NCBI GenBank assembly: GCA_013176395.1
Contig: JABMLP010000023.1
Span: 372,001 to 436,000 of the forward strand
Direction of reading: 5' to 3'
DNA: 64,000 nucleotides
DNA from: Venturia oleaginea
Taxonomy: Eukaryota; Ascomycota; Dothideomycetes; Venturiales; Venturiaceae
Shown one piece after another: positions 53,617-63,077 of this stretch; position 1 is the stretch's first letter; every line of letters starts with the position of its first letter. The notes under the pieces are model-generated. The model did not search any database and was not told where the DNA came from. It saw only the letters and a program-made list of their open reading frames with translations. The position numbers and the translations under genes are program-made.

Positions 53617-54576
53617 TCTGGTGAATGGCTTGCGGCGGGTAGGAGCGGTACTATTATCAATGGTTAGTTACGGTCCTACACGTTGTTCATGAAGCTGATG
53701 GTTCTTCATATATCAAGTCTACCCTAGAACAGTGTCAGCATATCATGTTGAGTGAAGAGGAAAGGATGAGACAATACTGTTCCTGAGAGATCATCTCTTT
53801 CTTGTAAGTTGAACCAAATATCTAGAAAGAGTCAGAACATGACGACAAGGAGGATGGAAAGGAGGATGGAAAGGAAGAGCCGATACTATTTTTGAGGGAT
53901 CATGTCTTTCTTGGAACATCGAACCGATCGTCTATGAGGTGTGAGAATGGAAAGCCATTGTTAATGAGTAGGAGATCTGATACATATCCTGTCAAGTTCA
54001 CATCTTCTACAGACTTCAAATCATCATTCTAAGCGCGTCAGTATACCATATGATCATGAAAGGAAAAGAAGTGTCAATACATCTCCTCAGAAAGCCACAT
54101 CTTTCGCAGACTTCAAACCACCATCCTAATGGCGTCAGCATATCTCAACACTACCAAACAAAGGAAAGATTGTACTCACTTGCTCAAACTCATAGTAACC
54201 TCACAGCTCAAATCCACACCATCTCTTCAATTCAGATCCAGGAAACGTCGTTCGTATCATAACCATGCATCTCTCAATCGACTCGCTGCCGAATCCCATC
54301 CATCTCAAAAGCAGAAGAATACAAACGCCAGGATAATACATACCTTATATCTGTTTTTTGGGTGTCGAGCGCCAGTAAGGGAACGAGGTGCTTCCAGCAC
54401 CGCAAGCTGGAAGTGTGATGGTGGTGAAGAGGGAAACAAAGTGTTTGCTGCGAACGCATAGAATATATCTCTTCAAACGCGCTAACTGATTCGGGAATGG
54501 GGTAAACAATTGGGAAAGACGCTGAAGAATGTGCTGTTATACGTCATAATACTCATCAATTCGTGGTCCTTAAACA
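53617..54576. other. Gene-free region with degenerate 110 bp repeats
   Basis: Related blocks recur: one near 53725-53820 (GTCAGCATATCAT, then ATACTGTTCCTGAGAGATCA), a second near 53880-53935 (ATACTATTTTTGAGGGATCA), and two later blocks sharing CAGACTTCAAAYCAYCATYC (54008 and 54110). No coding evidence. Confidence 0.55.
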
Positions 54577-55596
54577 TTACATACGCGTCTTGGAGGTACA
54601 GTTACATCCCATCAATAACCATCCAGGAACAGGTCGTTTAAGCCGCTCTGATGTACTTTCTCCCAGCTTCAAAATCTGCAAATGTTCCTCGCATTTGTCA
54701 TTACAAGGAAATCCCGCATCCCTGAGACGATGAAGATCCTCGCAATACCAGGTTTCCAGCTGGGCCTTTCCCATCATTCCCAATTCATCACACCAACTTT
54801 CGCAGAAAGTATAGTCCCCATTGCGCATTGCACGAGGCCACTCCTTGACAATCCATCCATTGCGATCCTGAACGCGGGTGTGGAGCTGGAGTGCAGTACC
54901 ATGGCGTACAAAAAGAGTCTCCAGTGTACGATGTTGTAGCAACGGAACAACGATGGCATCCTTTATATTGAAAATGGCTTTATCCGGCCATGCTCCGGAT
55001 TTGTATTTGCAGCTTCCGGAGCAATCGATGCTCAAAATGACGGATTTGAGATTTTCGTGCTCCCAAATGAAGCTCGCGAAGTCTGATCCGATGTCTTGGT
55101 AGACGTGAAATAGGTCCAAACCTCGACAGTGAGCCAGGTCGATGTGGATACGGCATGATGTGAGCCTCTCCTTCATTCGTTGACTGGTAACCCAATACGC
55201 TCTTCCAGTCATGTGGTTCTGATCGTCCAAAAACGTTGTGATGTGAAAGACGGGAGTAGCAGCCTTATCAGCAACATTCTTGAATCCTTCAGAAACGACG
55301 CTATTGACGAGAAGCAGGCCATGCTTTGTCCAGGTAGGCAGTTTGTTTGATCGCGGAGTGATGAACTTCTTGATGCGTGATTCAACGGGCGGTGGTTGAG
55401 AAAATTGAATTTCTGGGTTATCTTGAAAGCAGTAGAGGTAGATTTCATCTCGGATCTCGGCTGGTAAGTTCATGAAGCCTCTTTCCTGCGTTCCATTTGC
55501 CGGGCTCGGGCTGGCGGCGCTTGCTGAATGTTGCGGTTTCTTTGAACTATTTGAGCGTTCTCGCCAGGCCTTAAGACGCATCGCTAGCTTGCTCAT
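54577..55596 (-). CDS. 2EXR/F-box-like fungal protein
   Basis: From the ATG at 55596 (MSKLAMRLKAWRERSNSSKK), 339 residues. The frame is open further up to 55710, but only a GTG begins it and a poly-C run precedes it, so the internal ATG is preferred. After a Ser/Pro-rich linker comes FMNLPAEIRDEIYLYCF, the signature of the fungal 2EXR/F-box-like superfamily. Later motifs include KHGLLLVNSVVSEGF, LTSCRIHIDLAHCRGLDLFH and a Cys-rich C-terminus (CNDKCEE, MGCNCTSKTRM). Function unknown; such proteins are greatly expanded in filamentous fungi. Confidence 0.68.
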   Translation of the reverse strand: MSKLAMRLKAWRERSNSSKKPQHSASAASPSPANGTQERGFMNLPAEIRDEIYLYCFQDNPEIQFSQPPPVESRIKKFITPRSNKLPTWTKHGLLLVNSVVSEGFKNVADKAATPVFHITTFLDDQNHMTGRAYWVTSQRMKERLTSCRIHIDLAHCRGLDLFHVYQDIGSDFASFIWEHENLKSVILSIDCSGSCKYKSGAWPDKAIFNIKDAIVVPLLQHRTLETLFVRHGTALQLHTRVQDRNGWIVKEWPRAMRNGDYTFCESWCDELGMMGKAQLETWYCEDLHRLRDAGFPCNDKCEEHLQILKLGESTSERLKRPVPGWLLMGCNCTSKTRM

Positions 55597-56192
55597 GCTG
55601 GCTTGTTGCCGCCAATCTTCTGTTAAACAAGAATGATGTTGATAGTTCAAGGATGGAAAAGCCGTGTTCGTATTGGATGTGCTCAGCTTGACTATGGGGG
55701 GGGGGGGCACCTCAAAGCCTTCAATTCCGCACTAGCACGGAAGTGTTTGGTGTTTGGAAATAAAGGCGAGGATTGTAATTGAGACACTTAGGTAATCGAG
55801 ATTGTTGTTGTTGGTGTCTTCACCATGTCCTCGAGGGGAGAGTGGGCTGAATTGGACCGGACGTTCAATAATGCTATAAATAGAACCACTTTCAGTATGA
55901 ATCCTTCCAACTCTGTCAAAACATCTCCGCCTCGCCGAGGCAGAACATCTGACTTTGATGGATTTCAGAATACAGTTCTCTGGCATTGAACAGCAAGATG
56001 GACGCTTGGAAGCGGTATTCTATCGGATATCGAAGGATGGCGATCATCAGACCTCTCAGACAGGGACCGTTTTCCTAACAGCCAACAATAACAACATCAT
56101 CATCCATCACCACCAGCCCATAGTCTATCATAAAACAACAAGAGATATCAGGATTGCATATCGATTTTGATCGGCAAGCTCATTGGGAAACC
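55597..56192. other. Divergent intergenic region with G12 tract
   Basis: Contains a run of twelve G (55696-55707) and the promoter side of the RraA-like gene. Confidence 0.55.
55696..55707 (+). repeat. G12 homopolymer
   Basis: Twelve consecutive G on the plus strand, about 100 bp upstream of the preferred start of the 2EXR-like gene; its length is prone to slippage and sequencing error. Confidence 0.95.
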
Positions 56193-56944
56193 ATGACATC
56201 TCCACCGATCCTCTCAGCTCTCCGCAAATTCACCACCTGTGATGTAAGTCACAACAACTATATGTTCAAAGCAATCCAATTGATCTCTCCCAGATCGGTG
56301 ATGCACTAGTCCGCCTCAAAATCCCCTACGGAGGCTACCTATCAGGCCTAAAAATGTACTCGGCACCACACCCAAATCCTCACTTTCTAACGGATCCAAC
56401 CTCAAAGATTCTGGGACCAGCTTATACAGTCCGCATGGTCCACGCATCGGACAAGATCTCTCCGACACCATCAATGCATTTCGCGGATGCGATTCCATCA
56501 GGAAGTGTGGTATTTGTATCACAGTCGAAGGGATTGATAAGTGCCTGCTGGGGAGGATTAATGAGCACGAGAGCGAAGAACGCCAGGGCTGCTGGTGTGG
56601 TTGTTGATGGGCGGTTTCGGGACATCCTAGAACATCGAGATTTGGGTATGGGGCTTTTTGCTAGAGGGTCAAGTATACTCGGGTCTAACACTTTTACGAG
56701 AGCGGCTGAGCTTGGTGTACCGTTATCATTCAAAATCGAAGAGTTTGAAAGTGGGCATGTCCAGATTCGCCCTGGAGACCTCATTATGGGAGACGCTGAT
56801 GGGGTTGTGGTTATTCCTCCAGAACTTGCGAGTGAGCTTGTTGATACGTGCGAGGCTAGGTGGCAAATCGATGAGGAGACGAGAAGTTGTTTAGAGAGGG
56901 GAGATCTAATCGGCCCAACCATCAAGAGGCTGCGAAAGGGTTGA
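56193..56944 (+). CDS. RraA-like / HMG-CHA aldolase family protein
   Basis: Exons 56193-56243 and 56294-56944, joined phase 0 by a GTAAGT to CCCAG intron; 233 residues. Begins SALRKFTTCDIGDALVRLKI, then LGPAYTVRMVHASDK, and carries the family core AAGVVVDGRFRDILEHRDLG with the Arg-Asp pair, followed by FKIEEFESGHVQIRPGDLIM and GDADGVVVIPPELASELV. Bacterial and plant relatives are 4-hydroxy-4-methyl-2-oxoglutarate aldolases or RNase E regulators; yeast YER010C has aldolase activity. An aldolase or oxaloacetate decarboxylase role is inferred. It converges on an SDR gene with only 115 bp between stops. Confidence 0.88.
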
Positions 56945-57059
56945 TTGTTGAATTCATACATCGCTCAAGTTGTCAAGGTCATCTGGAGATGATTCAACCA
57001 CTACACGGCGGAAGAAAACTTGACTCGATAGAACAGCAAATTCCAATTAACGCTTCTCT

Positions 57060-57876
57060 CTACAAAGTCTCAGTCCTCAACCGTGCCTGCCACTCTTTGC
57101 TCTGTTTGTCTCCATCAGCAGGACTAATCCAAACTTCCTTCTCCCCACTTGCGCCCTGCTCATACAACCTCCAGTAATATTCCGCAACAACACCCGGTCC
57201 AAAAATCGGATCTCCTTCCGGCTTCACCAATCCATGAACGACCATTGCAGCAACGTGCACGCCTAGCTTAGCATATTCCTGAGAAAGCGACATAGTCAAA
57301 CTATGCTGCGCAGCTTTTGAAAGCGAGAGAGAAAAGTAGGGTGAAAATGGTGTTTTGAAGAGACCGCCACTGGTGACGAGGAAAGAGGGTTTAGTGGCTG
57401 GTGAAGATTTGACGAGGGAAACCAGTTGTGGGAGGAGGATTTTAGCGACGGTGTAGACACCAATTGTTGCAATCTTGAGGACGGGGTACATTAGTCAATA
57501 TGCTTCAAGACTGATCACTCAGTGGGTTACATACCTTCAAATCCATCTCAACCTCTTCCTCGCTATACTCTCCAAGTTTCGACGGCGTCACATGACTAGC
57601 ATTGTACACCACGACTTCCGGCGTCCCAAGCTCCTTCCCAACCTGCGCCAGAACTTTCTCAATGGCTTTTGTATCCGCGAGATCAACAGGATACGTCTTC
57701 ACCTCGGCGCCTGGATTCGCAGCGTTCTTGACACTCTCTGCGTCAACTTTGAGGCGCTCTGAATTCCTTGATAGCAAGGCAATTTTGTCGAATCCATGGG
57801 AAGCAAAGAGCTTGGATACTCCCACGCCGATTCCTGGGCCCGAGCCGAGCATGATCAGGAGTTTGCTGTCTGACAT
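57060..57876 (-). CDS. Atypical short-chain dehydrogenase
   Basis: Exons 57876-57535 and 57473-57060, joined phase 0 by a GTATGT to CCTCAAG intron containing TTGACTAAT; 251 residues. The Rossmann start is KLLIMLGSGPGIGVGVSKLF (GxGPGIG variant), then YPVDLAD and VVVYNASHVTP. The usual Tyr-x-x-x-Lys is absent: the region reads YFSLSLSKAAQ with Leu four residues before Lys and the nearest Tyr seven residues before it. This fits a fungal SDR subgroup with FSLSLxKAAQ. Activity is therefore uncertain. The AAG acceptor is less common but is the only one in phase. Confidence 0.78.
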
Positions 57877-58506
57877 CTTTGTGTGGCGTCACGTATTGCT
57901 GGATTTGGAGTTGTTTGAGCCTCTGAAACCAAGAATGGAGTTCTGAAAATTGTCAGTGGATGTGTACTGAAATGAATTAATAGATTGGGTAACCTATGCA
58001 AGGCTTCAGCATTCTCGCTTAAAGCTTGACTTACCAATGTACTAATAGAACAGACTAAGAAAACAGATCCCTTAAGCCGTGGTAATAAATTGGTCAGTGA
58101 TGCGAAAGGAGATATCAAGAGGAAGTCGAACGTTCGCAGCGATTGTTCTCCGCAAACGTTATTACCTCGGCTATCAATCGCATCATCGCATCTTATAAAT
58201 CACTCCCTATTCGGCATCGTACAGTGCTAGGTATTAAGTTTCCGGCCGCCAGGAATTTCCAAAAAAATTCAACCAACTTGTTTTTGAGATATCTTAATAA
58301 TAACGAGATAATGATCTATAATTAAGATATATTTAAATCCATAGGACCCTAAAGAATTTTTTGATTGAAGGAATAATAAAAATATTTTCTTCTCCCTTAG
58401 AAATATAGAGAGAAAGAAAAAAGAATTAAATTCCAAAGAATTTTCTTAAATGTTAAGATATACAATAAGATCTCTTCTATTTATCGTCATATTAGGATTC
58501 CGTATA
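57877..58506. other. Gene-free region ending in an AT-rich island
   Basis: From about 58255 to 58500 the sequence becomes very AT-rich (many TTAAGATATA, AATAATAA and AAGAAAAA runs), quite unlike flanking genes. It abuts the TA target site of the left transposon at 58505. Confidence 0.65.
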
Positions 58507-58530
58507 ACGTGTTCCACCACCGAGCTGGTC
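58507..58530 (+). repeat. Terminal inverted repeat, copy 1 left
   Basis: 24 bp, begins ACGTGTTCCACCACCGAGCT; the exact reverse complement is at 60341-60364. Confidence 0.95.
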
Positions 58531-58572
58531 AAAAAGGCTTGGCACGACCAACTCATGTTACGACTCTTCAAT

Positions 58573-60258
58573 TTAATCGCTATTAACAATAGATTCTAAG
58601 TCCGTCGTGCTGCTATCTGATTCAGATGATATCTCGATATCTTTTTTACGAGTTCGCGCATTATGCCCAGTTGCGCCGCAGTTCCTACAGCGCCGTTGAG
58701 TTGGTCGGGCTGTTTCTTGACCACCACTACCACGAGCCTTCTTTGATCCCTGAGGCGCGACAGACGCCTCGGCAGCTACCTGCGCTGCTACAGTCCCATA
58801 CTCTATAGTACCACCTTGCTGGATCCACTTCCTTTTGCGCCATTTTCGCTTTGTCATTACTGCCAATTGCTCTTCAAGCTCGCGGTTGCGCGCAACAAGC
58901 AGAGCGTTTTGGTGTAGCATCAATTCAGCGCCCTTGACAAGCTGGGAAAAGCCTGCCTGCGCAGTAACTGGTGACCGAGTAAAAGACTCGCTTACGAGCT
59001 TGGATTGGTATCCAAATTCAAGAGTATTGCTTGGAGTCTTCGACTGCTACGGCGTCTCCTGCGGTGGGGGTGCTGGTGGGGTACGTAGCCGTACTTCAAG
59101 GCGATCCAATACCACATCCGCGTTGATAGGGACTAGCCCTACCATCTCAAAAGCCTTTCGACAGTTCTCTTCTGTAAACACGTCGAAAAACGCGTCTTTG
59201 AAGGCTGGGAGGAAGCCTTATTTGTTGATATGGTAGACGCGTCGGCGTGCCAAGTCTCGAACTCGTTGAGAGTACTTGCACTTCAACGGCGAGAAGCAGA
59301 CCACATCAAGCGGCTGGAGGATATGCGATGAATGAGGTGGCATACAGAGCGTTATGATCTTATGTTCCGGGCAGTAGTCCTTGAAATCCTGGTTGAGATG
59401 GCTCTCATGGCCGTCCAAGATGAGCAGTCTATACCCCCCCACTTGACGCGCCTTTGTATACGCGTCAAAGTGCTTCAACCACTCAAGACCAAGCGCGTTG
59501 TTTGTCCAGCCGTTCTCAGAGACCGAGAGCTTCCAATTCCGTGGTATATCTGCCTCCTCATACCACGCAGAGATGTGAACGCGTCCTTCGTAGATAATGA
59601 ATGGCGGGGTCGCATACCCAGCGGCGCAGATGCTCTGGATAACTGTAACCCACTCGCGATCGCCTGGCTGGATCAAATTAGGCCGTGTACGTCTTTCAAA
59701 AGCTGTGACGACCTTCATTGACCCAATAACGCCCATCTGGAAGCCAATCTCGTCAAACTTGTGCGTATCCTCATCGTGGATGCCGTACTTTGCCTTAGTG
59801 TCTGCAACGAGCTTGAACCACGCGCCAATAATCTCTGGATCTTCCTGTAGTATCCTCTGCCTATCCTTAGCTCGATTGAAGGCCATCTTGAGCTCATCTG
59901 AGCGCGTTATAAACCTCTCAGCCCAGTTTTTCCCTACTGGCTCTCCACCGCGTACACCTAGTAGTTTATCCGCCATATCTGCCACCTCACACAGCCGGGG
60001 CGCGAATCCTCGCGAACCGAGGTCGAGGATGTATTGGAAAATTGTCTGCTCTTCAGTCGTAGTGAGCTTGTGTTGGGCGTTGCGAGTATCTAGGCGATAC
60101 GTGATTCCGTTGTATCGGCTAGTCAATGTTGAAGGAGGTACATCAAACTCTTCAGCAGCGCGCCGGAGGCTTCGGAATTGGTGGGTGTTATAGGCAGAAA
60201 GGGCAAGCTGAATTCTGCCTTCTCTGTTAGATAATTGCGCATTTTGTTGTTGAGACAT
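58573..60258 (-). pseudogene. Pogo-like transposase with two nonsense codons
   Basis: Aligns by eye with the intact copy over its full length. It starts MSQQQNAQLSNREGRIQLAL and contains a psq-type helix-turn-helix, a CENP-B-type DNA-binding segment and the DDE superfamily region. After RRVYHINK a TAA (59218-59220) replaces the Glu codon of the intact copy; a TAG (59047-59049) replaces the Trp codon in TPWQSK. The rest of the frame is open to 58573. The remaining differences from copy 2 are scattered substitutions of mixed type. No product longer than 346 residues is expected without readthrough. Confidence 0.93.
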
Positions 60259-60340
60259 ATCGTGTTAATGAGGGAGTTGGTCGTCTTGGCAGAAACTGAC
60301 CAGCTTGACCAGCTCGGTGGGTTAACCAGTTCGGTGGGTT

Positions 60341-60364
60341 GACCAGCTCGGTGGTGGAACACGT
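60341..60364 (-). repeat. Terminal inverted repeat, copy 1 right
   Basis: Exact inverted match of 58507-58530. Inward of it two more degenerate 17 bp units follow (to about 60300). Confidence 0.95.
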
Positions 60365-60414
60365 TACCTACGAAGAAGACTAGTTTTGGTAAGAAATCGC
60401 TCAAGACCGGGAAC

Positions 60415-60873
60415 TTAATTTAGGGTGCTGTAAGTAAGTGCGGATATAGCGAAGACCACAATGCTAGTGGGAACAATAATACCGCGAAGAGCTTGAGAAT
60501 TTGTGTTACGGGTACTTTGTAAAGAAGGTGTTACCTCCAACGGAATGTTCATCTCATACCCCCTCTCGAAATTCATAATAACAAGCTCAATATCACTCTA
60601 TAGATTCAATCTGTCAAGCTCTAATGTGCCAGAATACTGGCAGTGGCATCCAGAACAATAAAACACCCTACCGAACGCCAAAATGTACGCACATGTCGCG
60701 ACTTCAGCGCTATCCAGGACCGGGCTTTGGCTCATCAATTGGCGAAACCTTTCGATGAAAATGTCAGAACGAGCTATACTCCCGTTACAGGAAACGGTCA
60801 ATGGTAGTGACCGTAGCAAGTTCTTTTCTTGGAGAGAGAACAAGCCAGCACGCACTCCAAAAATTGCTCATGA
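60415..60873 (-). pseudogene. Unidentified coding relic between the transposons
   Basis: One minus-strand frame is open for about 150 codons apart from a single TAG at 60598-60600. Upstream of it: SLPLTVSCNGSIARSDIFIE, RFRQLMSQSPVLDSAEVATC. Downstream: SDIELVIMNFERGYEMNIPL and a hydrophobic segment IIVPTSIVVFAISALTYS ending at 60415. No family recognised and no clear start. It may be part of a gene broken by the transposon insertions. Confidence 0.35.
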
Positions 60874-61139
60874 GAAAGGACCAAAGTACTCCCGGTCACC
60901 CCTCTAATACTCGGTCCACCAAGCTCTTGATTTTCGCGCTCCCCAGCTCTGGACGGTATCATGCAAGATGAATGAAAGCGACCCGCAACTTCAAGATCCA
61001 TACGACAAGGAAGCCGTGTATCACCCAAGGAGTGGAAGACCAGCAAGTAAGGCATAAAGAAAGAGGTCTAACTTCATCAGCAGGGAAGGCGTGGCAAGGA
61101 AGGCTTCTCTAATCCGGAAAGAGAGTATATATTCCTATA

Positions 61140-61180
61140 ACGTATTCCACCATCGAGTGGGTCAACCCATCGAGCGGGTC
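61140..61180 (+). repeat. Terminal inverted repeat, copy 2 left
   Basis: 41 bp, begins ACGTATTCCACCATCGAGTG; differs from the right end at positions 5 and 19. Confidence 0.95.
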
Positions 61181-61219
61181 AGTTTATGCCAAGACCAGCT
61201 GCTCCCGTATCAACACAAT

Positions 61220-62905
61220 ATGTCTCAACAACAAAACGCGCAATCATCTAACAGAGAAGGCAGAATCCAGCTTGGCCTTTCTGCCTATAATACCCACCAA
61301 TTCCGAAGCCTCCAGCGCGCTGCTAAGGCGTTTGATATACCTCCTTCAACATTAACTAGGCGATATAACGGAATTACGTATCGCCTAGATACTCGCAACG
61401 CCCGACACAAGCTCACTACGACTGAAGAGCAGACAATTGTCCAATACATCCTCGACCTCGATTCGCGAGGATTCGCGCCCCGGCTGTGTGAGGTAGCAGA
61501 TATGGCGGATAAACTACTGGGTGTACGCGGTGGAGAGCCAGTAGGGAAAAACTGGGCTGAGAGGTTCATAACGCGCTCAGATAAGCTCAAGATGGCCTTC
61601 AATCGAGCTAAGGACAGGCAGATGATACTGCAGGAAGATCCAGAGATTATTGGCGCGTGGTTCAAGCTCGTTACAGACACTAAGGCAAAGTACGGTATCC
61701 ACGACGAGGATACGCACAACTTTGACGAGATTGGCTTCCAGATGGGCGTTATTGGGTCAATGAAGGTCGTCACAGCTTCTGAAAGACGTACACGGCCTAA
61801 TTTGATCCAGCCAGGCGATTGCGAGTGGGTTACAGTTATCCAGAGCATCTGCGCCGCCGGGTATGCGACCCCGCCCTTCATTATCTACAAAGGACGCGTT
61901 CATATCTCTGCGTGGTATGAGGAGGCAGATATACCACGGAATTGGAAGCTCTCGGTCTTTGAGAACGGCTGGACAAACAACGCGCTTGGTCTTGAGTGGT
62001 TGAAGCACTTTGACGCGTATACAAAGGCGCGGCAGGTGGGGGTATACAAGCTGCTTATTTTGGACGGCCATGAGAGCCATCTCAGCCAGGATTTCAAGGA
62101 CTACTGCCTCGAAAACAAGATTATAACCCTCTGCATGCCATCGCACTCGTCGCATATACTCCAGCCCCTTGACGTGGTCTGCTTCTCGCCGTTGAAACGC
62201 AAGTACTCCCAACGCGTCCGGGGCTTGGCACGCCGACGCGTGTACCATATCAACAAGGAAGGCTTTCTCCCTGCCTTCAAAGACGCGTTTTTCGACGTGT
62301 TTACGAAAGAGAACTGTCAAAAGGCTTTTGAGGCAGTACGGCTAGTCCCTATCGACGCGCAGGTGGTGTTGGATCGCCTTGAAGTACGGCTACGAACCCC
62401 GCCAGAAACCCATCTCCCAGAAACGCCGTGGCAGTCCAAGACTCCAAGTAATACTTATGAATTTGTATCCCAATCCAAGCTCGTAAGCGAGTCTTTTACT
62501 CGGTCACCAGTTACTGCGCAGGCAGGCTTTTCCCAGCTTGTCAAGGGCGCTGAATTGATGCTACACCAAAACGCTCTGCTTGTTGCGCGCAACCGCGAGC
62601 TTGAAGAGCAATTGGCAGTAATGACAAAGCGAAAATGGCGCAAAAGGAAGTGGATCCAGCAAGGTGGTACTATAGAGTATGGGACTGTAGCAGCGCAGGT
62701 AGCTGCAGAGGCGTCTGTCGCGCCTCAGGGATCAAAGAAGGCTCGTGGTAGTGGTGGTCAAGAAACAGCCCGACCAACTCAACGGCGCTGTAGGAACTGC
62801 GGCGCAACTGGGCATAATGCGCGAACTCGTAAAAAAGATATTAAGATATCTTCTGAATCAGATAGCAGCACGAGGGACTTAGAATCTATTGTTGATAGCG
62901 ATTAA
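61220..62905 (+). CDS. Pogo/Fot1-like transposase
   Basis: Uninterrupted 561-codon frame from the ATG at 61220 (MSQQQNAQSSNREGRIQLGL). An in-frame extension to 61091 is outside the conserved part and crosses the terminal repeat, so it is not used. Domains: psq helix-turn-helix (about 20-55, FRSLQRAAKAFDIPPSTLTR); CENP-B/HTH-Tnp region (about 65-130, KLTTTEEQTIVQYILDLDSR, GKNWAERFITRSDKLK); DDE superfamily endonuclease with acidic residues in FDEIGFQMG, LLILDGHESHL and LQPLDVVCFSPLKRKY. A C-terminal coiled coil and a zinc-knuckle-like CRNCGATGHNARTR follow, whose fourth ligand is Arg instead of Cys. It catalyses cut-and-paste movement into TA sites; present activity is unknown. Confidence 0.93.
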   Translation: MSQQQNAQSSNREGRIQLGLSAYNTHQFRSLQRAAKAFDIPPSTLTRRYNGITYRLDTRNARHKLTTTEEQTIVQYILDLDSRGFAPRLCEVADMADKLLGVRGGEPVGKNWAERFITRSDKLKMAFNRAKDRQMILQEDPEIIGAWFKLVTDTKAKYGIHDEDTHNFDEIGFQMGVIGSMKVVTASERRTRPNLIQPGDCEWVTVIQSICAAGYATPPFIIYKGRVHISAWYEEADIPRNWKLSVFENGWTNNALGLEWLKHFDAYTKARQVGVYKLLILDGHESHLSQDFKDYCLENKIITLCMPSHSSHILQPLDVVCFSPLKRKYSQRVRGLARRRVYHINKEGFLPAFKDAFFDVFTKENCQKAFEAVRLVPIDAQVVLDRLEVRLRTPPETHLPETPWQSKTPSNTYEFVSQSKLVSESFTRSPVTAQAGFSQLVKGAELMLHQNALLVARNRELEEQLAVMTKRKWRKRKWIQQGGTIEYGTVAAQVAAEASVAPQGSKKARGSGGQETARPTQRRCRNCGATGHNARTRKKDIKISSESDSSTRDLESIVDSD

Positions 62906-62947
62906 ATTGAAGAGTCGTAACATAAGTTGGTCGTGCCAAGCCTTTTT

Positions 62948-62988
62948 GACCCGCTCGATGGGTTGACCCGCTCGATGGTGGAACACGT
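62948..62988 (-). repeat. Terminal inverted repeat, copy 2 right
   Basis: 41 bp inverted match to 61140-61180 with two mismatches. Confidence 0.95.
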
Positions 62989-63077
62989 TATATCTATCTA
63001 AACAATGATATCCAACAATGCCATAACTTACTGAATACCAGTCGCGGAATCATGTAAGATATGTATTTTGCCGAACC

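Larger units (their letters stand above)
58507..60364 (-). mobile_element. Pogo/Fot1-type DNA transposon, copy 1 (inactivated)
   Basis: 1858 bp element flanked by TA on both sides (58505-58506 and 60365-60366). It has 24 bp perfect terminal inverted repeats starting ACGTGTTCCACCACCGAGCT and a transposase on the minus strand with two nonsense codons. The transposase-5' end carries three tandem 17 bp units (CACCGAGCTGGTCAACC type); the other end carries one. Confidence 0.92.
61140..62988 (+). mobile_element. Pogo/Fot1-type DNA transposon, copy 2 (intact ORF)
   Basis: 1849 bp element flanked by TA (61138-61139 and 62989-62990), in opposite orientation to copy 1. The 41 bp terminal inverted repeats differ at two positions, both transitions. 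Each end carries two tandem 17 bp units of the CATCGAGCGGGTCAACC type. Confidence 0.93.

Noticed and set aside
55597..55710. Extended N-terminus of the 2EXR-like protein
   Set aside because: Its start is GTG, directly before the G12/C12 run; no ATG supports it.
58507..60364. RIP as the cause of copy 1 inactivation
   Set aside because: Visible differences from copy 2 are few and include transversions; the nonsense changes are not all CpA-to-TpA.
61091..61219. 43-residue N-terminal extension of the copy 2 transposase
   Set aside because: It crosses flanking DNA and the terminal repeat, is not conserved in copy 1, and the psq domain starts only after the ATG at 61220.
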